This document shows positions 26,209-34,474 of a DNA stretch of 64,000 nucleotides, piece by piece. The stretch comes from Rikenella sp031551865 (lineage in GTDB: Bacteria; Bacteroidota; Bacteroidia; Bacteroidales; Rikenellaceae). Position 1 is the stretch's first letter. Each line of letters starts with the position of its first letter. The DNA is taken from NCBI GenBank assembly GCA_031551865.1, contig JAVBMY010000001.1:248001-312000 (forward strand), given 5' to 3'. The notes below the pieces were generated by a model. The model did no database searches, had not been told where the DNA came from, and saw nothing but the letters and a program-made list of their open reading frames with translations. The position numbers and the translations under genes are program-made.

Positions 26209-28353
26209 ATGGCCAGAATAAAACAAGACCCGGACGAAATCCGGACGGGTGCCGAGCCTCTTCGGGCCGGCGAATCCCCGCAGTCGAAAACAAACCGAGA
26301 AAGAGGTGGACCCCTAAGTCCTGAAAGCGTTTCGTCCGGAGACGCCACCTTCGACAGTGAAGTCCGTGCTGCCGCTGCTTCCGGTAGTGCCGACGGCTCC
26401 GGAGGTCCCGTTCCCGATAGCGCTACCTCTGGCGCTACCACCCAAGGCACTGCCAGCTCCGGGGAAGTTTCTGCTTCCGGTGGGGCCAAATATCCTGAAA
26501 CGGCCCGGCTCCCGAAATTGGTGAGCAAAACCGACCTGGGAATCCCGTATACCACACCCTGGAACCGTGCACTGGTCAGATTTGCGCAATCGGCTCTGGG
26601 GATCAACCGCATCAACGCCCTCTACGGAGAAAGTGCCGAAGCCGGTTTCACAGGCCGCGAATTCGCAGAAGACGTCCTCCGGAACCTCGGGATCAAAATC
26701 GAGGTAGCGCCCGCGCGCCTTCAGAACATCCCCGCCACCGGCCCGTTCATCGTCGTGGCCAACCATCCGCACGGCGCACTCGACGGATTGGCCCTGGCCG
26801 CAGTTGTCGCCAAGATCCGCCCCGACGTCAAATTCCTCGGCAATTTCCTGCTTTCGAAAATAGATCCTCTCAAAGAACTTTTCATTCCCGTCGACCCATT
26901 CGATCCGCGTAACAAACGGAACATCCCGGGAGTCCGCCGGGCGCTGGAGCACCTCGAAAGCGGGGCTCCGCTGATCGTCTTCCCGGCCGGCGAAGTGTCG
27001 ACCTACCAGAAAGGCTTCACCAAGCTTCAGGACAAGCCCTGGTCATCGTCGATGATGAAAATGGCGCTCCGGGCTGGCGTTCCACTGGTTCCGCTCTTTA
27101 TCGACGGAAGTAATAGTCTGAAATTCAGAATATTCGGGAAAGCGCACCCCATCTTTCGGACGATCCGGCTGCCGCTTGAGTTGCTCGGCAAGCGCGACAG
27201 TACCGTGGCGCTCTCGATCGGGTCGCCGCTTTCGCCCAAACGCCAGCACGAAATCGGCAGCGTGCAGAAACTCTCCGATTTCCTGCGGGCCAACGTCTAC
27301 TGCCTGCGTGCCACGCTCGGCGAACTCGAAGATCCGTTTTTCGAGGGGGTCGAAGACGCCGCGTCGCGCCCTGCCGCCACTTCGCTGCAACAGCAGAACC
27401 TCAAGGCCCGCGAAGTGATTCCGGCCGCCGACCGTGGCCTGATCACCGCCGAGCTCGAAGCCATAAAACCACGCCGGATGATCACCGAAATGGGCGGACT
27501 GCAACTCTTTTTCGCGCCGAGCGGCGAGATTCCCGTGGTGATGCACGAGATTGCCCGCCTGCGCGAGATCACCTTCCGCGCCATCGGCGAGGGGACGCTA
27601 CTTGAACAGGACAGCGACGCCTACGACCGCTACTACGACCAGCTCTTCATCTGGGATACCGAGAACCACGCCCTGGTGGGCGCTTACCGCGTCGGTTTCG
27701 GCGACCGCCTGATGGACGAACGCAGCTTCGAAGGATTTTACACCTATTCGCTATTCGAATTCTCGCGCGGGATGAGCGATGTGCTCCGCCAGTCGCTCGA
27801 ACTGGGCCGTTCGTTCATCACGGCCGAATACCAGCGGCGCTCACAGGCCCTGCTGCTGCTGTGGCGCGGCATCCTCGACGTGCTGCTGCGCAACCCGGGC
27901 TACCGCTACCTGATCGGCCCGGTGAGCATGTCGGGCAGCTACATGTCGACCTCGAAATGGCTGTTGGTGAACTACATCCGCGCCCACGCCTGGAATACCG
28001 AACTCGCCCGCGCGGTAGTGCCCCGCCACGGCATCTCGGCGCTGGGGCGCCAGCGGCTCGATCCCGACCTGCTGGCCAACATCGATTCGCCGGAGCTACT
28101 CGACAAGCTGATCCGGGATATCGAAAATACCGCCGCCGGCGTGCCGGTCCTGATTAAAAAATACCTCCAGTTGGGGGGCAGAGTGGCCGGATTCAACGTC
28201 GATCCGCTGTTCAACGATTCGCTCGACGCGATGCTCGTGCTCGACCTGCGTGAAGTGCCCAAGGCCAAGATCGACATGGTGGGCCGCGAATTCTCAGACG
28301 ACATCGGAGCCGTGTACGCCCGCTTCCGTGCGATTGGCAATGTGAATGTGTAG
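26209..28353 (+). CDS. Bifunctional acyltransferase (OlsF/GlsB-GlsA type aminolipid synthase)
   Basis: 714 residues. The first ~100 are low complexity (Ser/Gly/Ala/Thr/Pro). A PlsC-like O-acyltransferase domain follows, with NHPHGALDG (N185; an HX5D motif as in the hemolysin-type subgroup) and FPAGEVS. The C-terminal half (~420-690) is a GNAT/hemolysin-like N-acyltransferase domain with LELGRSFI. This fused layout matches bifunctional OlsF of ornithine lipid synthesis and the GlsB/GlsA pair of Bacteroides glycine lipids. It should make an acyloxyacyl amino acid lipid; which amino acid is not deducible. Confidence 0.82.
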   Translation: MARIKQDPDEIRTGAEPLRAGESPQSKTNRERGGPLSPESVSSGDATFDSEVRAAAASGSADGSGGPVPDSATSGATTQGTASSGEVSASGGAKYPETARLPKLVSKTDLGIPYTTPWNRALVRFAQSALGINRINALYGESAEAGFTGREFAEDVLRNLGIKIEVAPARLQNIPATGPFIVVANHPHGALDGLALAAVVAKIRPDVKFLGNFLLSKIDPLKELFIPVDPFDPRNKRNIPGVRRALEHLESGAPLIVFPAGEVSTYQKGFTKLQDKPWSSSMMKMALRAGVPLVPLFIDGSNSLKFRIFGKAHPIFRTIRLPLELLGKRDSTVALSIGSPLSPKRQHEIGSVQKLSDFLRANVYCLRATLGELEDPFFEGVEDAASRPAATSLQQQNLKAREVIPAADRGLITAELEAIKPRRMITEMGGLQLFFAPSGEIPVVMHEIARLREITFRAIGEGTLLEQDSDAYDRYYDQLFIWDTENHALVGAYRVGFGDRLMDERSFEGFYTYSLFEFSRGMSDVLRQSLELGRSFITAEYQRRSQALLLLWRGILDVLLRNPGYRYLIGPVSMSGSYMSTSKWLLVNYIRAHAWNTELARAVVPRHGISALGRQRLDPDLLANIDSPELLDKLIRDIENTAAGVPVLIKKYLQLGGRVAGFNVDPLFNDSLDAMLVLDLREVPKAKIDMVGREFSDDIGAVYARFRAIGNVNV

Positions 28354-28587
28354 CGTGTCATTGAAAGCGGTCGTCGGGGGCTCCGCACTTGCGGGGCCCG
28401 GCGCGACGGCTTCGTCGCGTTTCACGCTTCCATGGCGGAAAAATTACCGGTGCCTGCGGTATAAGCACCGCACCCTTCGCAGCGAAGCGCCCAGGCTCGC
28501 CGTGGGCCGGGGCGCCTGAGCGTTTCCGGAGAATACGGCCTCTGGCGGGGCCGACACTCCGCGCAAACGGAATCCCCGCATTTTCAC

Positions 28588-28595
28588 TACCTTTG
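28588..28595 (+). promoter_or_regulatory. -7 element before the CNNM-family gene
   Basis: TACCTTTG, 20 bases before the start codon; the -33 region does not contain TTTG. Confidence 0.5.
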
Positions 28596-28615
28596 GCCCA
28601 TAACACAGCCCCCTT

Positions 28616-29875
28616 ATGCAGACCGAAGTCATCCTGATCGTCGTTGCCCTCATCTTCTCCGCCTTCTTTTCCGGCATGGAGATCGCCTTCGTGTCGGCCA
28701 ACAAGCTGCGCCTCGAAGTCGAAAAGAAACAGAGCCGGAACTACAACCACATCGCCTCGCTCTTCCTGCGTTCGCCCGGCCAGTACCTTTCGACCATCCT
28801 GGTGGGCAACAACATTGCCCTGGTGGTCTTCTCGCTCTTCATGAGCCGTTTTTTGGGGCGGGCCCTCGGCATCGACAACTATGCCCTCGAAACCCTGATA
28901 TCGACCGTCATCATCATCTTCACCGCCGAGTTCCTGCCCAAAGCCATCGTCAAGGCCAATCCCAACTTCTACCTGCGTACGTTTGCCGTGCCGCTCTACG
29001 TGTGCTACGTGGTGTTCTATCCTGTCACCAAGTTCACGACCTGGCTTTCGACCTGGGTGTTCCGCCTGTTCGGGCGCAAGATCGACCGCAAGCGTGAACG
29101 CGACGCCTTCAGCAAAATCGATCTCGCTTCGCTTGTCGAAGAGACCGGCGTCCCCATTGCCGGCGGCGAAGAGAGCCAGCAACAAGACAATACCAGCGTC
29201 CGCCTGTTCCAGAACGCCCTCGGCTTTTCGGAACAGCGTGTGCGCGACTGCATGGTGCCCCGCACCGAAGTCGAAGCCATCGATATCGACAGCAGCGTCG
29301 GCGAACTGACCCGCCTGTTCATCGAGAGCGGCTACTCGCGCATTCCCGTGTTCGAAGGCACTGTCGACCGGATCGTCGGGTACACCAGCCTCAAGAGCCT
29401 CTTTACCGGCCCGGCCACCATCCGCGAGATCGTGCAACCCACCATCGATGTGCCCGAAAGCATGTCGCAGCGCAAACTGTTGCAGGAATTCACCCGCACC
29501 CGCCGGTCGTTGGCCGTGGTGCTCGACGAATTCGGAGGTACCGCCGGGATGGTCACCCTCGAAGACCTGCTGGAGCAGATTTTCGGTGAGATCGAAGATG
29601 AACACGATGCCGACTACCTTGTCGAAAAAGAGACCGCCCCCGGCGAGTACGTCCTGGCCGGCCGCCTCGAAGTCGACTACCTGAACGAAAAATACGACCT
29701 GGGCATCCCGGAAAGCGACCAGTACGACACCCTGGCGGGCTACATCCTCTTCCGGAGCGAAGATATTCCCCGCCCCGGCGACACACTGCACGCCGACCGG
29801 TTCCGGATCCGGGTGCTGCGCACCAGCGCGTCGAAAATCGAACTCGTGCACCTGACGGCCGTTCCCGAAGGGTAG
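28616..29875 (+). CDS. CNNM/CorC (hemolysin-family) membrane protein with CBS domains
   Basis: 419 residues: CNNM transmembrane domain (~1-180; FFSGMEIAFVSANKLRLE is its signature), a CBS pair (~205-330; VRDCMVPRTEVEAID) and a CorC/HlyC C-terminal domain (~340-419; TLAGYILF). Relatives are magnesium/cobalt exporters, and GldE in gliding Bacteroidetes shares the layout. No other gliding genes are here, so ion transport is the safer reading. It precedes the PpiD-like gene by 315 bases. Confidence 0.88.
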   Translation: MQTEVILIVVALIFSAFFSGMEIAFVSANKLRLEVEKKQSRNYNHIASLFLRSPGQYLSTILVGNNIALVVFSLFMSRFLGRALGIDNYALETLISTVIIIFTAEFLPKAIVKANPNFYLRTFAVPLYVCYVVFYPVTKFTTWLSTWVFRLFGRKIDRKRERDAFSKIDLASLVEETGVPIAGGEESQQQDNTSVRLFQNALGFSEQRVRDCMVPRTEVEAIDIDSSVGELTRLFIESGYSRIPVFEGTVDRIVGYTSLKSLFTGPATIREIVQPTIDVPESMSQRKLLQEFTRTRRSLAVVLDEFGGTAGMVTLEDLLEQIFGEIEDEHDADYLVEKETAPGEYVLAGRLEVDYLNEKYDLGIPESDQYDTLAGYILFRSEDIPRPGDTLHADRFRIRVLRTSASKIELVHLTAVPEG

Positions 29876-30190
29876 GGCGGGGCCGTTGGTGCCGGGGCAT
29901 GAGCCGCCCGGCCTCCGGGGGCTGCCGCATATCCCGTTTATGTTTATTCGCAATACCCCGGCGTTTTATCCTTTGTTTTCGAGGGCTATTGGCATGTTGC
30001 CCGGGGCGCGTAAGCGATCCCGGAGGTCCGCAGTCGTCCCGTGCGGCGGGTTGTAACACTCGCCGTCCGCCGATGTCACCCCGCACATTTTGTAGCCCCT
30101 CGGCGGAAAATCCGAAAAAAAAAGCTACATTTGCGCCCATATATCAAAACCCCACGGGACACACCGAAATATTTAGACCCCAAAACATAA
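29876..30190. other. Intergenic region, little content
   Basis: 315 bases of GC-rich sequence turning AT-rich near 30090. A -7-like TACATTTG lies at 30126-30133 before the PpiD-like gene. No gene or repeat recognised. Confidence 0.5.
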
Positions 30191-32260
30191 ATGGCAACAC
30201 TCAACACACTCAGGAACAAAGGCGGGATCATCCTCATCGTACTGATCGGGCTGGCCCTGCTCTCATTCGTTATCCAGGACGCCTTCTTCAGCAACCCCTC
30301 GCAGGGCGACAGCACGATCGGCCGGATCAGCGGCGATAAAGTCAGCGTCCACGAATACCAGAACGCGCTGAACCGGATGAACCGCATCTACCCGATGCTC
30401 ACCGGAGTCGCCAACCCCAACGAAGAACAGAACCAGCAACTGATGAACCAGGCCTGGGACCAGGTGGTAAGGCAGCGCGCCTTCATTCCCTCGGTGGCCG
30501 GACTCGGCCTGACCGTGTCCGAAGAAGAGATGATCGAAATGGTGAGCGGCGCCTACATCTCGCCCATCATCATGCAGACTTTTGCCGACCCCCGCACCGG
30601 ATACTTCAGCCCCGAATACCTGAGCAACTTCATCGCCCAGATGAACCAGGACGACCCGCAGGGCGACATGCGCCTGCTCTGGAACTACCTGCAGGACGAA
30701 GCCGCTGCCCAAAGCCTGATCTACAAATTCCGCAGCCTCGTCAGTGGTGCCGCTTATGTTACCGGCTTCGAAGCCAAACAGATGGCCGCTTATGCCGGCA
30801 ATAACTACGACGTCCGCTACCTCGTGCAACGCTACGACGCCATTGCCGACAGTACCGTGGCCGTGACCGACGCCGAAATGCGCAGCTATTACGACAATTA
30901 CAAATACGCCTTCCGCCAGGAAGCCGCCCGCGAGGTGGAATACGTGACCTTCGAGGCCCTGCCCTCCGCCGCCGACTACGCCGAGGCCGAAAAAACCGTC
31001 ATGCAGCTCGCCGGCGAACTCGAAACTGCCGCCAGCGTACAGCAGTTCATGGTCGCGAATTCCCCCGTCTCGTCGACTCCCTTCGACAGCCGCTACTACA
31101 ACGAAGGACAACTCAGCGGCACCCTCGGCACCTTCGCCTTTGCCGAAACCCCCGACAAAGTATGGGGCCCCTATTTCGACGCCGACCAGTGGACCATGGC
31201 CCGCATCAGCGACATCGCCGTGCTTCCCGACAGCATCGAACTCAGCCAGATCGTGCTGCCCGCCACCGAAACGACCGTGGCCGACAGCCTCGCCAAATCA
31301 CTCGAAGGCAAAGGCATGGCCGAGTTCACGACCGCCGCCGCATCCTTCTCGCAGGATCCGCAGGCCGCCCAGACCGGAGGCGCCATCGGCTCGATGGACT
31401 TCCAGGAACTCGCACCCCAGTTTTCGGAAGTGCTCAAAGGACTTAGCGCAGGCGCCGTGCGTGTGATCTCGACCCCCGAGGCCGTACACGTCATCCGTGT
31501 GAATAACGTGACCGGTATATCGCGCAAAGTACAGCTCGGCGTGCTCACCTACCGCGTCGATGCCAGCGATTCGACCCGTAACGCCGCCTTCGATAAGGCC
31601 GAGAAATTTGCCGCCGCCGTTTCCGCCGAAGGCTTCGACAAAGCCGTGGCCGACCAGGCCCTGGCCAAACGCGTGGCCACCCTGGCGTCGAACGACCGCG
31701 CCCTGGGCGGTATCGCCTCGTCGCGCGAGATGGTGACCTGGGCGTTCAACGGCAAACAGGGCGATGTCTCCGACGTCAAAGAATACGGGAACACCTACGT
31801 GATCGCCGCCATCAAAGGCGTCTTCGAGAAAGGCATTGGTTCGTTCGAAGAATCGAAAGCATATATCCGCCCCTACCTGGTCGGCGAAAAGAAAGCCGCC
31901 CTGCTCAAAGAAAAAATGGCCGGAGCCACCTCGCTCGACGTGCTGGCCGAAACCCTCGGCACCGGCATCATCGAAGCCGCCGGGATCAACTTCCAGAGCT
32001 TTATGGCACCCGAAACAGGCTTCGATCCCGCCTTCCCCGGCGCACTGGCCGGACTGGCCCAGGGCGCCCTGACCAAGCCCATCGTGGGGCGCATCGGTGT
32101 TTACCTGGCTCAGATCACCCAGGTGGCTGATGCCGAACAATCGCCCGAACTTGAAAAAGTACGCCTCGAAGCCGAAATCCAGCAGAACGCCCTGCAGATC
32201 AGCTACCAGGCCCTGCTCGATCTGAGCGACATCACCGACGAGCGCTACCGGTTCTATTAA
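30191..32260 (+). CDS. PpiD-like membrane-anchored periplasmic peptidyl-prolyl isomerase
   Basis: 689 residues: one N-terminal membrane anchor (IILIVLIGLALLSFVI), a SurA-N-like helical region, and parvulin-type isomerase domain(s) around 345-450 (IELSQIVLPA, then GGAIGSMDF and VHVIRVNNV). It folds or escorts outer-membrane and periplasmic proteins. PpiD-type chaperones cross-link near the Sec translocon. A strong hairpin follows the gene. Confidence 0.9.
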   Translation: MATLNTLRNKGGIILIVLIGLALLSFVIQDAFFSNPSQGDSTIGRISGDKVSVHEYQNALNRMNRIYPMLTGVANPNEEQNQQLMNQAWDQVVRQRAFIPSVAGLGLTVSEEEMIEMVSGAYISPIIMQTFADPRTGYFSPEYLSNFIAQMNQDDPQGDMRLLWNYLQDEAAAQSLIYKFRSLVSGAAYVTGFEAKQMAAYAGNNYDVRYLVQRYDAIADSTVAVTDAEMRSYYDNYKYAFRQEAAREVEYVTFEALPSAADYAEAEKTVMQLAGELETAASVQQFMVANSPVSSTPFDSRYYNEGQLSGTLGTFAFAETPDKVWGPYFDADQWTMARISDIAVLPDSIELSQIVLPATETTVADSLAKSLEGKGMAEFTTAAASFSQDPQAAQTGGAIGSMDFQELAPQFSEVLKGLSAGAVRVISTPEAVHVIRVNNVTGISRKVQLGVLTYRVDASDSTRNAAFDKAEKFAAAVSAEGFDKAVADQALAKRVATLASNDRALGGIASSREMVTWAFNGKQGDVSDVKEYGNTYVIAAIKGVFEKGIGSFEESKAYIRPYLVGEKKAALLKEKMAGATSLDVLAETLGTGIIEAAGINFQSFMAPETGFDPAFPGALAGLAQGALTKPIVGRIGVYLAQITQVADAEQSPELEKVRLEAEIQQNALQISYQALLDLSDITDERYRFY

Positions 32261-32611
32261 GCCGCCGGAGCGAGTGGCTGTGGCGCTGCGGGGGCGTTTG
32301 CTCTCCCTGTGCCGCCGGATCCCGTTTCCTTTCTTGCCCACACGGGACTGCCTGTCTGGCCCTTGCCGCCGGAAGACAGGCTATCCGCCGCAAATAGAAC
32401 GAGGCGCCGTACATCATCAAGATGTACGGCGCCTCGTGCGTTATCGGAGAATGCGGCTAAGCTGTAGCCGAAAGTAACCGGCCGTCTTTCATCTCCGGAG
32501 CGGGACGACTCCGGGGCTTGGGATGATATTCAGGGGAGCGCTTCCCGGGCTGCGGTTTCCTTGCCATGACAAGATGAACCCAACAACTTCGCCATATCTT
32601 CAAGAGAACGC
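32261..32611. other. Intergenic region between convergent genes
   Basis: 351 bases. It holds the 17-base-arm hairpin at 32399-32437 and a weaker CGGCTA/TAGCCG hairpin near 32453. No gene seen. Confidence 0.6.
32399..32437. terminator. Strong hairpin after the PpiD-like gene
   Basis: Exact arms ACGAGGCGCCGTACATC / GATGTACGGCGCCTCGT, loop of five bases. The U-run is lacking, so it may stop transcription from both sides or protect 3' ends. Confidence 0.7.
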
Positions 32612-33883
32612 TTATTTCTCTGTTTCCGGCGGAGTATGCGCATCGACCACTGTGGCTACGGCCGCGTCGCCCGTCACGTTGACCACCGTGCGGAGCATGT
32701 CCAGCGGCCGGTCGAGGCCCAGGATCAGCGCCAGTCCCTCGGCGGGAATCCCCACTGCGCCCAACACCATCAGCAACACCACGATGCTGCCACCCGGAAT
32801 GCCCGGCGTGCCGATCGACGAAAGCGTACAGGTGGCCACGATCACCAGCATACCCGTCCAGCCGAGGTCGATGCCCAGCACCTGGGCGATGAATACCGCC
32901 GCCACGGCCTGGTAGAGGCTCGTGCCGTCCATGTTGATCGTCATGCCCACCGGCAGTACGAACGAGGCGACGCGCTCCGAGATACCCAGTTTCCGCTGCA
33001 CCGTTTCGAGGTTCAGGGGCAGCGTGGCGGCGCTCGAACTGGTCGTGAAAGCCAGCATCTGCACCGGGAGCATCTCGCGCAGGAACGTCGCGGGTTTCTG
33101 CTTCGAGAATAGGCGCACGATCAGCGGGTAGAACAGCAGGATCATCAGCAGGAGCCCCAATGCCACGGTCAGCACATAGAGTCCGAGGGCGCCGAGCAAC
33201 TCGCCGTTTCCGGCCGTGTCGGCCACCAATCCCGCCATGAGCGCAAAAACGCCCACAGGAGCCACTTTCATCACCAGGTCGATAAGTTTTATGACTACGT
33301 CGTTAAACGAGCTCACAAAGGCCATAAACGGCCCGGAACGGTCTTTGCCGACCAGCAGCACCGCGGCGCCGATCAGCAGGGCGATGACGATGATCTGGAG
33401 CATGTTGTTGTTCGACCCTGCCGCGCCCACCAGGTTGTCGGGTACCATATCCACCAGGAACTGCAGCGGGGGCAGGTCGGCGGCGGATTCGGCGGATGCC
33501 TGCCGCTCGGCCACGTTGACCAGGTAGGTCTGCTGCATGGCGGCAGCGCTTTCGTCCGACACCACGGCGCCGGGGCGGATGGTGTTCACCAGCGCCAGCC
33601 CGACGCAGATGGCCAGAACGGTAGTAGCGATGTAGATGCCGATGGTCCTGAATCCGATGCGCGAGAGCGAGGCGATATCCGACAGGCTGCCCACACCCTT
33701 GACCAGCGAGAGGAATACGAGCGGCACGGCAATCATTTTGAGTAGCCGGATGAAGATCTCGCCGAAGGGTTTGATCCAGTCGGTCACGGCGCCGGCCCAG
33801 CCGCCATGTACGGCCACGAAGCCGAGCAGCAGGCCCAGCACCATGCCGGCCAGGATCTGCAGGTAGAGGGGGATTCTTTTCAT
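32612..33883 (-). CDS. Dicarboxylate/amino acid:cation symporter (DAACS family)
   Basis: 423 residues, eight membrane helices plus two re-entrant loops. Seen: the IRLLKMIAVPLVFLSLV start of TM2-3, the serine-rich hairpin SSSAATLPLNLE, and NMDGTSLYQAVAAVFIAQ of helix 7, which carries the sodium- and substrate-binding residues. It takes up C4-dicarboxylates, glutamate or aspartate with sodium or protons. Monocistronic. Confidence 0.93.
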   Translation of the reverse strand: MKRIPLYLQILAGMVLGLLLGFVAVHGGWAGAVTDWIKPFGEIFIRLLKMIAVPLVFLSLVKGVGSLSDIASLSRIGFRTIGIYIATTVLAICVGLALVNTIRPGAVVSDESAAAMQQTYLVNVAERQASAESAADLPPLQFLVDMVPDNLVGAAGSNNNMLQIIVIALLIGAAVLLVGKDRSGPFMAFVSSFNDVVIKLIDLVMKVAPVGVFALMAGLVADTAGNGELLGALGLYVLTVALGLLLMILLFYPLIVRLFSKQKPATFLREMLPVQMLAFTTSSSAATLPLNLETVQRKLGISERVASFVLPVGMTINMDGTSLYQAVAAVFIAQVLGIDLGWTGMLVIVATCTLSSIGTPGIPGGSIVVLLMVLGAVGIPAEGLALILGLDRPLDMLRTVVNVTGDAAVATVVDAHTPPETEK

Positions 33884-33986
33884 GTGGTGCAGCGCGGTTT
33901 TGAGGTTGCTTTATACGTCGCAGGTTATTCCCGGTCGTTTGTGGAATTTAGGCGGCGCCGGGAGCGGCTTGACGCCCTGTAATTAT

Positions 33987-34021
33987 TCATGTCATCCCTC
34001 GGCTGCGCCCGGTATGGCATG
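33987..34021. repeat. Interspersed repeat, family A, short copy
   Basis: CATGTCATCCCTCGGCTGCG followed by CCCGGTATGGCATG: the two ends of family A brought together with the centre deleted. Confidence 0.6.
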
Positions 34022-34176
34022 TGAGAAATGCCGCCGCCGTCAGGCGGCGTATTTCTCTGCGAAAGTTGCTATGATTGCCGACTGAGTTGGAATCGCGCCG
34101 GCGATTCCGGCAAAGGAGAGTGCCCGGCCACAACGTGTTCCGCGCATCTGGGGGCTGGGGCCGGGCGCTTCTTCCG

Positions 34177-34276
34177 CTTCGGCGTAGCGTTCGACCCAAA
34201 GGCTGAATCCGGCCAGGGTGGTGGTGACGGTGGGCACCGAGAAGGCGATGTTGTTGAGGGGGTGTAGCCCCACGGC
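34177..34276 (-). pseudogene. Displaced fragment of the glycogen synthase domain
   Basis: About 93% identical over 100 bases to 37333-37433 inside the fusion gene; the first ~75 bases differ at one position. It encodes the minus-strand peptide FSVPTVTTTLAGFSLWVER and its flanks, corresponding to a conserved part of the synthase active-site region. There is no start, and the flanking reading frames are unrelated, so it is a nonfunctional partial duplicate. Confidence 0.85.
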
Positions 34277-34420
34277 ACCCTCCTCCCTCTTCAATTATTT
34301 TATTCTCAAGGTTTTTCGGATGTTTGGTCTGAAAAAGGACCTGGAGCGGTGCGAGGGAGAGCGTCAATGCTTTTTCAGACAAAATACCCGGAAAACCGTT
34401 CCCTCAAACAAAAAATCCCG

Positions 34421-34463
34421 AATAAAGGAATAGCCGTTTTAACAAAACGGCTATTCCTTTATT
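34421..34463. terminator. Terminator of the synthase-phosphorylase gene
   Basis: Perfect 20-base arms AATAAAGGAATAGCCGTTTT and complement, loop aac, 12 bases past the minus-strand stop codon; T-rich on both sides. Confidence 0.9.
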
Positions 34464-34474
34464 CAACTTGCATC

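Larger units (their letters stand above)
33884..34474. other. Intergenic region with family A remnant and glg fragment
   Basis: 591 bases. In order: a short family A repeat, the displaced 100-base glycogen synthase fragment, and the terminator of the big fusion gene. Minus-strand frames exist over the fragment but are short and broken. Confidence 0.7.

Noticed and set aside
28358..29953. A 531-codon minus-strand frame
   Set aside because: Antisense to the CNNM/CorC gene; mirror composition only.
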